Part shown: one piece after another, positions 50,164 to 61,395 of the stretch
Numbering within the stretch: the first letter of the stretch is position 1
Layout: every line of letters starts with the position of its first letter
DNA from: Tamarix chinensis
Taxonomy: Eukaryota > Streptophyta > Magnoliopsida > Caryophyllales > Tamaricaceae
Assembly (NCBI GenBank): GCA_030549775.1
Contig: CM060173.1
Coordinates: 2,790,001-2,854,000 of the forward strand
Direction of reading: 5' to 3'
DNA: 64,000 bases
Notes under the pieces: generated by a model
The model's input: only the letters and a program-made list of their open reading frames with translations
The model's database searches: none
What the model was told of the DNA's origin: nothing
Position numbers and translations under genes: made by a program

Positions 50164-51200
50164 TGGAGTTGTATGGATTTTGATGAGTTGGGGTGGGAGA
50201 GTGTACTGATTATTAGTTGGGAGAGGGATGAGAGAGGATGAAGGGTTTAGAGTTGGCAAAGTAGAAAATGATAAGGGTAAAATTGAAGAAGGAAAGTTTT
50301 TGAAGGCATAGGGTATGAGTTAGAAAATAAGGTGTATAAGGGTTTGTGGTTAAGGATTTAGACTTTAGGTTTTGGGAGTTTTTGGTTAGGGGTTAGGGAT
50401 TTGTGGATTATGGTTTAGTGTTTTTGCTTAAGGGTTTGGGGTTTGAATAGGTGGTTGACACTCGAGTTAGGGTCAGCACTGAGTGTTCCACTCGTTGGCA
50501 AGGTTTACCAATGAGTTGGTTACCTACTAGGAAGGAGAAGTGACAAGTATGTTGCCTTTCATCGAGGCGACCAATTGGGTGCTTTACCTGTTGGGATGGG
50601 GTTGACTATAACTATTTCGCTCGTCGCTTTATCGTCTATAAATCGAGATTGATTCTTTTGCTTCAACCCTCTAAATTTATCAAAAAATGCTAAATATTTG
50701 CCAAATAAAGTTCAATGTATATATATATATATAATTTCAAGCAACTAACATATAAATTTCAACAAATAAAGCTTCAAATCTACCATTGTAATGTAGTTTT
50801 AAAAATAATCAATTTATCCTAAAAGAAAATTAATACTCAATGAGTACATTATATTCAAACTAACATTTATTTGAATCTTCCGCTTAAAAAATCCAATTTA
50901 TTGCCTTGAATTGACGGACAAGAAGAGATGGGAGGATAAAAGAAAGTCTTCTTATGTGTTGAAGAGGTGGGAAAGTGGTGGAAAAGTGAGAAGGACAAAT
51001 AAATAAAGGGAATAGATTTAAAAGGTATATAGGTATGTGTTAAGTAAAAATAATGTGTAGTAAGAGTTAAGGTTACCTTCATCACTGACCAGCGTTTTAG
51101 TCCTTTTTTTTTCTTTTTCCTTTCCTCCCATTTATCAATTATAGGGATTTACCTTTTGGGTTTGACGGGCAGATTTCATATTTGTTGTTTTAAGGGGGTG
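50164..51200. other. Gene-free interval ahead of the SnRK1 beta exon
   Basis: 50,320-50,450 is a G/T-rich run of TTAGGTTTTGGG / GGTTAGGGGTTAGGG style that is weakly telomere-like. 50,450-50,640 is of higher complexity and not recognised. An (AT)n patch is near 50,719-50,733. The region just before 51,201 would hold promoter and 5' UTR; I see no decisive TATA box. Confidence 0.3.
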
Positions 51201-51397
51201 ATGGGGAATGCTAGTGGGAAGGAAGCGGGCGGAGGAGGTATGGTGTTGCCCACGAAGGAAGATCCAACGGCCGTGACTTTTCATGCCCTGCTGATCACGT
51301 GCTATATCCCAAACCGCACGAGCCCGTGCTGGCTCCTGCGTACACGATCAGCGGTCCTCCTGCCAGGTCTCAATCCTCGCTGTTGTTCTCTCCACAG
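51201..51397 (+). CDS. SnRK1 beta subunit (KINbeta1/2 type), N-terminal exon with a frame break
   Basis: Plant SnRK1 is the energy-sensing kinase related to yeast SNF1 and animal AMPK, and beta subunits are its scaffolds. The ATG opens with MGNASGKEAGGGG; a Gly after Met followed by Asn-x-Ser is the N-myristoylation type of start known for KINbeta1 and KINbeta2. The exon end reads GPPARSQSSLLFSPQ in another frame, matching the family's 'SPxSPxRSxSPLLFxPQ' end of exon 1, right before CAG|GT at 51,397/51,398. The two halves are out of frame with each other. The lesion is therefore a net shift of one base, a wrong start, or decay. No stop interrupts the ATG frame within the exon. The exon is GC-rich compared with its surroundings. 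The partner exon is at 61,092-61,395. Confidence 0.6.
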
Positions 51398-53282
51398 GTT
51401 GCTTCTGCATTTCATTGCCGCTCACTCTCCCTCTCCCCCCCTTTTAGGCATGTATGATTCCTAGGTTCTATTTCGTTCTTGGGTTGCTGCATGATTGGGT
51501 GCGGAATAGAATTTGTATGTCAAGCCTGATGCTAGCCCGACAGAATTTTCCTTTCTTTGTTTTGCATGATCGATTTGGATGAATCGACATAGTTATATTG
51601 GGGTTTACCTTTACGTTTTGTTGTCTAGCCTATCAATTCGTTGCTTGGATGGAAATCAAATTTCCCTTGTATATAGTTTTTTTATCATGTTTTTACTATG
51701 TTGCTGGTTTAGGCGAGAATGGAGCTGCACTGTATCGAACCTCTTGGTGGAATTTTTTCAGTCGAAGTTACAATTTTGGAATTCCTTCAAGGTTTTGATA
51801 TTCTCAAATGCAGTTCAAATCTTTTATCTTAGGTTTAGGCGGTATGGGTATGGGGATTGGCAGACCAACAGATGTCTATAAAAGGAATTCAGGCAACATT
51901 AGATCCCGATTCAGCACAATGATTGCTAGTTATTTTAACTTTTTCGCATCCGAGATGATAATTATACACTGACCATTCCATTTGGAGTATACGGATGCTG
52001 TCATTTATTTACAACCTATATTTTCAAAACGATTTATCGACCTGACGGAAAAGAAAGAATTGGATATGAAAATGCGTGAAGCCAGGGAGCAAGTGAAAAT
52101 ACCAAGGGTCTTAATTTATACACCACTATCCTTTCATGGATGCAAACCAATTAATGTTGCTTGAAATCTGCTTAATTCTTGTAATGAATTTCTTGTTATG
52201 TGTCATGATTTGGGACATGCTTGGACTTGCTTTTGAGGCACTTGTGTTAGATTGGTAACCAAGATGGAAATTAAGATTAGCTAGGTAGCTGAGATTGAAA
52301 GTAACACTAGCCTGGAATTATCATGAGGAATTTTGGAAGATTATCCATGCATATGACTCTAGCTTGCAGTAATTTTCGGCTTTCATGGTGATCATAAAAC
52401 CTGAAGAAACATTGTTTCCATAAAAAGAGAATAACATCTCCCTTTGCACCCTTTGTTAGCTGGGTTGGTGCAAGAAAAATGGTTTTGACAACCATCATCA
52501 GGTTTCATTACTAATATTTTTGGACAAACCTTGTGTCCTTTAAATAATGGATCATTACTTTGCCTTTTGGACTCTGTATTGAACCCAAATTCCATGTGAA
52601 TCACGTCGATGGAAATAACTGCTAATGGTTGTAAAGATGGTTACAATGATGGTTGTGCTTGCAGTATATTTATGGCAACAATGGTTTGGAGAAGGAAAAA
52701 GAAAAGGAAGGTGTGGCTGCTGACTGTCATTGTGGCAGCTGTAATCTGTGGGCCTATTTGGTATAAATTGATGGAGATTGGCACTTGCAATCCCTTGCAG
52801 CTGATTGGTTTGGTAGCTTGTGGTTCATGTTGATGGATTGCAAGTGTTTTATTGATACTCTGTTGGGATCATTGGGCTGTGAATTGATGTAAGAGGACAC
52901 AAGGTTGTAAATTTTTTGATTTGATGTTTGTGTTTGGGGATATGCATGTTTTTAACCTGCAAGGTGCTTTTTGCCTTAAAGGCTCCATTTGGAGCATTTG
53001 ATAAAATAGTACTTTTGTTTCTTCAGTAAAAGTTATTTTATAACATAAATCAGTTTAATCTTAGTTTCCAAATTTCCATTTAGTAATGCTATCAATGTGA
53101 TATACTGGTGGAATTATGTGGATAGAGTTGGTCCAGTGAAAATTTCACAGGATATTAGGATACAAAGGGTTTTGGAGCCTAAGCAAAAGGTTTCACCTGA
53201 ATATGGTAGGATGCAAATCTGTCTAAATTGGCAATACATTTGTGTCAAAAATAATTTTATAGTAGTTGAGAGGAAGAAGAAA
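51398..53282. other. Putative intron sequence, no exon recognised
   Basis: T-rich, intron-like plus-strand DNA follows the exon. I looked for the segment encoding 'VPVAPLQ' and for the carbohydrate-binding domain ('GSWDNW', 'PSGxYxYKFIVDG') and did not see them. Frames at 51,579-52,833 have no recognised motifs. Confidence 0.35.
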
Positions 53283-53294
53283 CTAGGAGTGAGA

Positions 53295-53366
53295 GTAATC
53301 CAGAAAATAGGAGGGTGTGTAATCCAGAAAATAGGAGGGTGTGTAATCCAGAAAATAGAAGGGAGA
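53295..53366. repeat. 24-bp tandem repeat, three units
   Basis: Units GTAATCCAGAAAATAGGAGG plus GTGT start at 53,295, 53,319 and 53,343. They abut the place where the gag relic on the minus strand stops matching its family, just before the protease. Confidence 0.88.
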
Positions 53367-53399
53367 GGAATCCATTAGGAGGAGGCTGAAAAGAAAAGA

Positions 53400-54641
53400 G
53401 AGAAACACCCTTTCTTCCTGAATCTGCCCATGCAACTTCATGGTGTAGGGGGTACTGATTCCGAGCACCAAGTTCAATGAGAGTTCTGCTGCCCCTTCGA
53501 TCTCCTTTGGCTCATCTTCCTTGATCTCTCGCTCCGCACCCGAGGCTTCTCCTAGCTCCACTTCATCTCTGGTTTCCACTAGCAGTACTTGAAGAGAGCG
53601 ATTCCTGCATACATGGCCTAGTGCAAATCTTTCTTCACATTTGAAGCATAATCCCTTCTCGCGTCTTCGTTGCAGCTCTTCCTCACTGAGGCGTCGCCGC
53701 GTCATATGGTGACTATCCTTTTAACAAAATCTGTTCACCACTCATTTTAGCAGGAGCCGCCCTGTTTGGGCTTCGCCTAGTTATTGCGAATCTAGTGGGC
53801 CTAATTCTAGTTGGAGTTGACAACATCTATGTCTTGGCTTGATTTCCTCCACCATTTAGTCCACCACAACTGTAATATGATATCACCTTGTTTTTGTCTT
53901 CAAACATCTAAGCTGACTCCATGAGCTCATCTAGTCCCCTTGGTCGCATCATCCTTACTTCCACTTGAATCTAGGGCTGCAATTTGTTGACAAATGTGCT
54001 CTCCAGAACCTCGGGGGTAGGCGACCTTGAACTGCTGAAGCTAGTAGCTTGAGCTACTCGATATAAGTCTCCACCGAATCAATTTGCTTTACTGCTAGGA
54101 ATTTCTCGCAGAGTGATCCTTTGTGGCGCGACCTGATTCTGGCCAGAAGAGCGTCCTTGAAGCTCTGCCATGACTCAAAATGCCTGCTGTCCACTATATA
54201 TTGGAGCCAGGCCATTGCTTTTCCTTCCATGGCCATGGCCACTGTCTCTAGTTTTTCCTTGTCTCCCACTTGATTCATGGAAAAATACCGCTCCACTTTG
54301 AATATCTGGCCATCTAGATTAGCTCCATGAAAGAGCGGGAACTCCAACTAGCGAGGAGGTTTAGTTTCCATTCTGAGTTCCGACGGACTTGATGATGGTA
54401 CTGAGATATGCACAACCTTTATTTCCTTTTGTTTTCTGGTGTCTTTGATAGACGAGCTGGGCACACCAGGTTTGAAATACTGATCTAACTTCCCTGCCAA
54501 TTTGCCCACCCATTTCTCTATCGACCCGATCCTCTCCCCCAATTTAATATTCTCGCTAAGCAGATCTCGCCTCTCCCCTACCAATTCCTCCTGCAATTGG
54601 GCAAACTTCTCTTTCAACGTATCGATCTTGCTAGGAGCCAT
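53400..54641 (-). pseudogene. Ty3/gypsy gag relic
   Basis: Minus-strand frames run from an ATG at 54,641. The N-terminal part has a coiled-coil-like stretch (LKEKFAQLQEEL, about 54,620-54,580). After one in-frame stop, MEFPLFHGANLDGQIFKVER and MAMEGKAMAWLQY give the capsid-like retrotransposon gag domain. The middle (about 54,050-53,710) is out of frame. The C-terminal part has GLCFKCEERFALGHVC (near 53,660), the zinc-knuckle region of this plant gypsy group, followed by an acidic linker and LGISTPYTMKLHGQI, which precedes the protease in relatives. Protease, reverse transcriptase and integrase are absent, so the element is truncated at about 53,400. It lies antisense to the SnRK1 beta exons. 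Confidence 0.88.
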
Positions 54642-54659
54642 GGATTGGAATCGAAGGGT

Positions 54660-54671
54660 GGTCTAATACCA
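54660..54671 (-). other. Probable primer-binding site
   Basis: Minus strand TGGTATTAGACC resembles TGGTATCAGAGC, the complement of the 3' end of initiator tRNA-Met used by many plant LTR elements. It lies 3 bp from the end of the putative LTR and just upstream of the gag ATG. Confidence 0.6.
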
Positions 54672-54674
54672 ATT

Positions 54675-54898
54675 TGTAAGCTCAGAAAGGGATTAATGGG
54701 AAAATGGTTTGAATTTTACTTCAGTGATCAAACAATCCAGGCTATTTGAGGGCCTAGTACTTCCAATTTCCAACTCTCCTCCCCCTCTCGGTTACATAAG
54801 GACATATTGTGACCCTTTCCCCTCTTAAGACACATAACTAACTATAATAAAAAAAAGCTAAAATAAAATGGAGGGGATCTAATATTTTCCCCTTAACA
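54675..54898 (-). mobile_element. Putative 5' LTR (224 bp) of the gag-bearing gypsy element
   Basis: On the minus strand it starts TGTTAAGGGGAAAATATTAG (54,898) and ends GAGCTTACA (54,675), so it has TG...CA ends directly before the primer-binding site. No second copy is visible beyond 53,400, so neither the pair nor the duplication can be tested. Confidence 0.55.
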
Positions 54899-56950
54899 GA
54901 TTCCACAACTCAAATAAACGAATGGAAGTAAAAGAATGGGCAGATGTGGAGCTCAGTCCCCTACTTCCACCCATGTGCCTCCCAACTGCTTATCCCCCTT
55001 AGTCATTTTCTTCCTCCTAACATACATATATTTAATTAGGGGTCTATTAGAATTCTTATACCTAAACCAGTCGTCAAGCCACATGCGACGAAATTCTAAA
55101 TGTTGGCTTAATGTGCAGTTGGAGATAAGCTTAAAAGCAAGAAATTAGCTTTAGCTGGGCTGGGGAATCTTGTCACCGGCCGGTAAACCTCTTATTCATT
55201 TGAATTCAGTGATCTCCAAACTGTGCATATGGAATTACTAAAGTTGCTCCCTCTGCTTCTGGATGTTGGGTGAAGACCATTGTAGAGGAGGGCAATACAA
55301 AATTGAATTTCATGGTCTTGAGGATAGTTAACCATGGTTTAGAATACCATCTGTAAAGACTTGGGCATCAATTCATATTTTTTTTTTGGGACTTAGAGGG
55401 AGGCAAGGGGTACTGAAAAGCTGGTCATCATCCATTCAACTATAGAAGTGTAGCTAAACTAGTATGTGGCAAAGAGTTTGAGTTCTCAGAACTAGGAGTC
55501 ATCAGATCTTGCCTAGGCAAAGCGGTAGCTTCTTCTCTAACGTCGAAAGAAAATAGCGAATAGGTGTGGTAGTTTGAACTTTAGATTTACTCTTGGGTGA
55601 CCGGATTTGAGTCCTTGTCTTCGAACCAAGGGATTTTTTCAAGATGCAGAATCTGAGAGAGTGGATGTAACATATTGCTGATGACAATTTCAAGTCATGT
55701 TTTTATTCATTGGAATTTTGTCCATGAACAATTGTGTTATTGTCCACATATGGCCATTTATAGAAATAACAACCTTTTTTGTCAATTTTATATTATGAGT
55801 AAGGTTTTATAAAAATCGGCAAGACCACTCCCCCATACCCCTACATATGGTTTGGGCTTGTGTCACTCGTTAATGATCTATTTAGGTAGCTACAACATCA
55901 TTGAAACAACTAAAGTAAAGCTAGGGTTAATAGCTTCTTACAAGCACTGATTTCTAGTACAACCATAGACTAAAATGTCATAGAAGTTGCTGCAAACTCT
56001 CTTTTCCAATCAGACTTGCTGTTGTACTTGTGTGGGCCTTGAATATCAGTGCCAAAATTGTCCCAAAAGCTGACCAAACTCGTTGCTGCAGTAGTTGCTT
56101 GTTGGGGTCTTTATTTTTTGTTGCTTTTCCTTCCTTAATCAGCAGCTGAATGTCCTTGTTGCTTCCTTGCCTCTTCCCCTCTGTTGTTGTGCCCAAAAGG
56201 TATCCAAAAGCTGGAAAAAAAATGATGCTATAGGTTGCTGCTGCTGGGATTTGATTTTGATTTGCCCACCAAGAAGGCTGCAAAGGAGCTATTTTTGAGC
56301 CACCAAAAGTTATCAAAAAGAATGTGGCTGGAAGAGTGTTGTTGCATGGCTTGGTTATTCAATGTTTTAAATCAGCCCATAATAAGAAGGTTTTTGTGGC
56401 CAAAATGCTTGGGATAATTTTTGCAACACTTGGGATTCTTTCTTTAATCTTTAATTGAGATTTATTAATTAATACATGTATTTGAAATTTTAGAAGCCTT
56501 CATAGTTGCTGCCTTATGCCGTAGTACGAGCTACACCAAAAATAAATAAATAAATAAAAGCAAAAATCATTCCAACAACACGTTCCAAATTTAAAGTATG
56601 GCTGTTGCCTTAGGCTTGGTTTCGAGCTGACCAAAACAATTTTTTTTAAGGTTTGAATCATGCATTACGGAGCCAAAGGAGTGTGGATATTGTTGTTGCT
56701 TGTCTTGGAGTTGTATTGATGCCTAAAACCCTTTGTTGGTGCAAGGATGTTGTGTTTTGCAAAATATGCCTCTTTTTGAACAAATATGAGCTCAGATAAG
56801 ATCACTTGATATGCGTTTAGGACCATAACCATATTATCAAAATTTTGATAACAAAAATTAAAAATAATGGTAAATGCTTTTGCATCAAATTTTCTTTGTA
56901 GTTTTTGTTCTTTTTTCATCATAGAAATTATAGTTAGTTTGTCACATGCA
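54899..56950. other. Intronic or intergenic sequence without recognised genes
   Basis: Frames near 55,502-55,693 and 55,978-56,417 do not match a family I know. The right part could include the 5' LTR of the relic that starts at 56,958, but no TG start was fixed. An (AAAT)n patch is at about 56,540-56,558. Confidence 0.3.
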
Positions 56951-56957
56951 TTTGCTT

Positions 56958-57660
56958 TGGTATTAGAGCCAAATGTCATAGCATAATTGAGAGGGGGTCT
57001 AATCATCTAATTCTAGGAGATTTGAAGCACTTGCATTTAGCAGAGGTTAAATTCATGATGAGCTCAGGAGGGAGCAAGAGGAAGTTGAGCGGCCCCTTTC
57101 TAAGTCCTATGAGGATGTGTTGGCTAACGAGTAGTCTAACAGGGTCAATTGCAATGTTACCATCAGTTAGGTATTTGCAATGACAATTCCTCACAGTCCT
57201 AGCAACATGTAGTAAGTGAGGTGTGGTAAGCCTCGTGGAGGAACTGCTGGATATAGTACCATTAGTAGATAAATCGTTAGAAGTTGGACTTTGGTAGGAG
57301 TGGTCCCCTATGCTACAATTGTATCGAGACATTCAGTCAAAGGGATATAGTTGAGGGACAAGCTAAAGGCCTTTGCTACAATTGCAACAAGTCATTCTCT
57401 TTGAGTCATGTGTGACTAAGGGATTATTCTAGAGTGAGGTAGGGGATACAATTGAGGAAGCTGAAGAGGCAGACCTAGAGACAAATAGAATGTTGCAACT
57501 ATAAGGTTTACCTATGGGAAGAATTGATTTGTGTGGATGGTAAAGCAAAGATCTTGTTGTACATTACCACTGATGTGCTAATTAGTCAGATGATATAGCT
57601 CAAAGCCACTGTGGTCAACCACTGGTATGTGGTTTTATTGGCCAACAATCTTAACTTGTC
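56958..57660 (+). pseudogene. Second gypsy-like relic: primer-binding site and gag remnants
   Basis: TGGTATTAGAGCC (56,958-56,970) is close to the initiator tRNA-Met primer-binding site. About 400 bp later the plus strand reads GQAKGLCYNCNKSFSLSHV (near 57,355-57,412), followed by a stop. This corresponds to the zinc-knuckle region of plant gypsy gag ('GLCFNC.E.FS.GH.C'). Frames are broken throughout, and no pol domain follows before the MITE at 57,835. Confidence 0.5.
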
Positions 57661-57834
57661 AATTGCTATTGTCTAGTTGAAACTGGGGAGAGGGTGTCTA
57701 GTTTTGGAATTCATTGGCCAAATTGCAAATTGGGGTAGATTTCTTTTTTATTAGGCTATTTTGATCCTTTTGATGGGATGGATTTCCTTTTTGTTTGGGG
57801 GGAGGGAGGGTTACGATTTTGTAGTACTTTGTGC

Positions 57835-58121
57835 CAAGCAATAAAGCTGCAGTTACGGTCGCGATTGCAGTCGTAGGTGCGGTATCGGGGTGTTGTGAAT
57901 GATATTTTATTTGCCGCGGCGTAATTTTTTAATTATTTTACACAACAAATATTAGCAAATATCAGTAAATATCAGCCGATATCTGAAATTTCACCGATAT
58001 CACGGTGATAAATATGTGATTTTTTGAAGCGGCCATATTTTTGGAATTTCACGTCACTACCGACCTAAAACCGCAAAATTGCGGCCGATACGCAATTGCG
58101 GTACCGATATTTCATTGTATG
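57835..58121. mobile_element. Small MITE with an exact 8-bp duplication
   Basis: 287 bp flanked by CTTTGTGC (57,827-57,834 and 58,122-58,129). The ends CAAGCAATAAAGC and (complement of the right end) CATACAATGAAAT are imperfect inverted repeats. Inside are GCGATTGC, GGTATCGG, CCGATATC, GCGGCCGATACGC and GCAATTGCGG, short palindromes rich in CG near the ends. An 8-bp duplication favours hAT. Confidence 0.72.
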
Positions 58122-58129
58122 CTTTGTGC

Positions 58130-58980
58130 TCCTATGGAATGGGTGTCCCCTTGGTAAGGCTTTAGGGGAGGCCACTGTTCAAATTTGGGGTTCGTATCCA
58201 AATTTCAAGCTCATGGTAAGGCTTTATGGGTTCCATCGTCAAATTTTTTAGCTTTAATCTAGATTTTGAGCTTGTGGGCTATTTTTTTTTTTTGGGTTTT
58301 GGGTAGAGTGGATTGATGTTAGGGATTCGTACGTGGGAAGACTATTCCCACTTGTCAGTTAGAGAATATTCGTTTTGTTTAAACATCTTCTGTTTTAACT
58401 TCTTTATATCCAATTTGAAGGTAATTACTAATATTATCTTTCACCAACAAGTTAGTTGTAACTAATTAGATAATTAGTAACCTGATTAATTTTGTACTCA
58501 TTATTATAGCACATTGGCTATTAGCTTTTGTTGTAATATAGACTTCGAGACCTTGTCAATGGCTGGATTTCGTAATGGGTCAATGAATTGTAATCTAGAA
58601 TAGTTGTATTGTAGTTAAGAGATAGTTACTTCTAATTAATAGTATTTATAATTAGGAACAAGGGTACTTAGGAAGAGAAAAAGCGAGCTTAAAGAAATAC
58701 TTTATAACTCTAATAAGAGTGATTTGTGAATGAACTTTTTTCCACAGGCATAGTTTGCTTTTCTTACTTGGAATTATATTATATGAACTACTATTTGATT
58801 CTTACCTCTTGCTCTCTGTTCCAGTACGTGCTTGACTCTGTATTTAAACAATGATTGGAATAACGTGCCTGCCTGACTTGTTAAGATGATGGAAATTCAT
58901 AGTGATGGATGGGGGAAGGGGATGGGAGAATGGGATTGCATGCTAGAATCTTAGATATACAGAGATTTTATGTAGAGTGA
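58130..58980. other. Interval with a possible LTR, no gene seen
   Basis: From about 58,317 the sequence starts TGTTAGGGATTCGTACGTGG and runs through promoter-like AT-rich DNA to CCACAGGCA at about 58,750. This could be the 3' LTR of the relic at 56,958, but no matching 5' copy was confirmed. Confidence 0.3.
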
Positions 58981-58984
58981 TTTT

Positions 58985-60951
58985 AAAAAATAATGAAGTT
59001 ATAGAGATGTTGATGGCGAGCCTTAGAAAGAGGGTAGGTAATGGAGCAGAAATGTCGTTTTGGGAGGATGTATGGTTAGGAGACCATTCGTCGAGGGAAA
59101 AGTTCCAAAGTTGTACTCTTTGGCAGTGATTAAATTGATTTAAGTCATTGAGATGGGAGTTTGGACTGATGGAGTATGGACATGGATGCTACGATGGTGC
59201 AACCAGTTGTTTACATGGAAATCTGACCTCTCTAATATGTTATCAAAACTCCTTCAATTTGTTTGTATTAACAACATTGAAGATTGTATAGTTTGGAACT
59301 TCTCCACACAAGGAGTGTTCTCAGTAAGTGATGTAATTGCAAACAAGCTTTACACCTCCACCCCAAGGCCTAGCTCAAAGTTTTGGTTGAGCTTAATTCC
59401 TCACTGTATTGAGTTTGCTTGGTTGGTTTTGAGAGAGAGAGAATCCCCACCCATATGTTCCTAATGAATTGAGGGATGGTTCTCCTAAATGATTTCCTCT
59501 GCATTTTCTGCAATGAGAATAAGGAAAATGCTTACCATATTTGTTTGCACTGCTTCTTTGCTCAACGGGTTTGGAGCTGTTAATTGCTACTCAATCAACT
59601 TCTTTGGTGTTTTTTGGGGAACCTCATTAGTTTCTATGATCAATGGTGTCTGCCGAGAAGAACAAAAATTCAAAGGAAGATCTGGAGGGCATCTTTCAAT
59701 ATAATTTTATGGTCTATTTGAAAGGAGTGGAACCAACAGATGTTTGAACAAGAGAGTCGGTTTTGTGAAGTATATGATATGATTTTGTTTAGGATAGGAT
59801 GGTGGCTAAAGTTATGGTTGTCAGATTTCCCTTTCTCTGCTGAGGAAGTAGCTCATACACCAAGTTGTCTCCTAAATTTCAATTCATGCCAAGCTCGATT
59901 GCAAGGTTTTCTAGCATTAAAACAATGGCGTGAACCTGACTGGGGCTGGTTGAAGTTGAACACAGATGCCTCGGTTAGCAATGAGATGGGAAGGACATCC
60001 ATTAGAGGTGCTATACAGGATTGGAATGGGCGCTGCCGATGCCTGTCTTCAATGGCAATTGATTTCATGGAAATTAACAGAGCTGAAGCGTATGTAATTC
60101 ACGAAGCGTGTACTCTCATCTATGAGAAGGGATGGACAAAAAATTTCAAGGTGGTCATTGAATTTGTTTCATCTAACGCAGTTAAATGGTGCAAGAATCC
60201 TAAGGAGGGACCGTGGAACTTAAATTTCATTCTCAACTGCATTCATAATATGCTGGCGGATTGACCTCAGTTTTAATTCTCCTTTCAAAGTCATGCTTCC
60301 AATTCTTTAGCAGACGCTTTGGCCAAGCAGGGATTGCACCTTCAACAACTGTTTATAGTTTGGATTTAGTTTCTTTTGTGGCATGGGACTGTTTTCTTTG
60401 GCAAATTGTAGTAAGGTGTTTTGGAAGCTCACCACAACAGGGAATGGCTTCAAGACAGTGATAGTTTAGGGATAGATTATGTCACTTGTGATCAGAAATG
60501 CTACGACATAGGAAAACTCAGAAGGTTTATTTCAGCAGGCTTTCAGACTTAGTGGGGGTGCAGTTGTATATGATTTTTACTGCTTTTTCCTTTGGTACAA
60601 AATATTTTTTTTTGTTTCTTCCTTCAAGATTGGGAGAGCTTTCAGAGTTAGTTTATAAGGATTTGGGAGGATGCGGTTGGAACAAGATGGTGATTATGTC
60701 AAAACCGATGAAGTCTTCTTGGGGTTACTGTTGGAAGTGTTGTATTTCATTTAGAAGGTATTTAAGCTGCTTTTGTATGTCAAGAGTAATTTTTTAAGGT
60801 CTTACCCAGGTATTTAATTGTCGAACCCTCTCAACCCTTCTTAGAAGGTGGGAGAATAACTCATAATGATACCGGAGGCTGCTCCTCTTATTTTTAAAAC
60901 TTAATGTAACCTTTACTTATGAAAAAGAAAAGAAATGAAAAGAAAAAGAAT
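58985..60951 (+). pseudogene. LINE (L1-type) 3' fragment: zinc-finger region and RNase H
   Basis: Plus-strand frames give GNGAEMSFWEDVWLGDH (about 59,038), the 'W.D.W' segment after the reverse transcriptase, then a zf-RVT region: WNFSTQGVFSVSDVIANKL (about 59,299). An RNase H domain follows from 59,940: WLKLNTDASVSNEMG with the first catalytic Asp, EINRAEAYVIHEA with the Glu, IEFVSSNAV where the usual Asp is Val, and after stops SLADALAKQG (about 60,306). The tail ends in an A-rich AAAAAGAAAAG run (60,918-60,950). Truncated at the 5' end and full of stops. It sits about 140 bp before the last SnRK1 beta exon, so it probably inserted in the last intron. Confidence 0.82.
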
Positions 60952-61091
60952 CGCTTAGAAGTAGATGGAGAATCTAGTAGAAACGGTGGAAGGTATCGCA
61001 TCTGTGGGGATGTTGTTCAAAATGGTCCATCTAGGTTCCACTTAATGTGCGTACGTGTCAATGTTATGTCAGTGTAATAAATGCTGCATAG

Positions 61092-61395
61092 TGTGGTCGA
61101 GTTTGAGGCCCCAGCTTCCCCAGACTCAAGTTATTCTCAGTCATTTCCAGGAAAGGAAGACTACGCAAAGGACCCCGTAGCTCTTCCATCACAGCTACAT
61201 CAAACGGTGTTTGGTTCACAAATTGCAGATGAAGCTTCTGCTGCTTCATCTTCCTCGAAGCCTCAGCATGTAGTGTTGAATCACCTTTTCATAGAGAAGG
61301 GATGGACTCCTCTGTCTGTTCTAGCCCTTGGTTTGACCCACAGATTCCAGTCAAAGTATGCGACGGTTGTTCTCTACAAGCCGCTGAAAAGGTAG
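61092..61395 (+). CDS. SnRK1 beta subunit (KINbeta1/2 type), last exon
   Basis: The open frame reads VVEFEAPASPDSSYSQSFPG, EDYAKDPVALPSQL, KPQHVVLNHLFIEKGWTPLS and VLALGLTHRFQSKYATVVLY, ending in KPLKR and a stop at 61,393-61,395. This is the conserved C-terminal ASC (AMPKBI) domain of plant SnRK1 beta subunits, which contacts the alpha and gamma subunits. EDYAKxP and GWTPxS point to KINbeta1/2 rather than the short KINbeta3. A splice acceptor ATAG lies at 61,088-61,091; the first base completes a codon split by the intron. No stops or frame changes occur in its 101 complete codons. The 3' UTR follows. The N-terminal exon is probably 51,201-51,397, but the carbohydrate-binding exon(s) were not found between them. 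Confidence 0.9.

Noticed and set aside
50320..50450. Interstitial telomere tract
   Set aside because: TTAGGTTTTGGG and GGTTAGGGG words are frequent but not in TTTAGGG register; it looks like G/T-rich low-complexity DNA.
55978..56316. 112-codon minus-strand frame
   Set aside because: No recognised motif and overlapped by plus-strand frames of similar length; composition is not clearly coding.
59740..60264. Host RNase H gene
   Set aside because: The domain is the C-terminal RNase H of a LINE: preceded by zf-RVT, followed by an A-rich tail, with stops and one catalytic Asp replaced.
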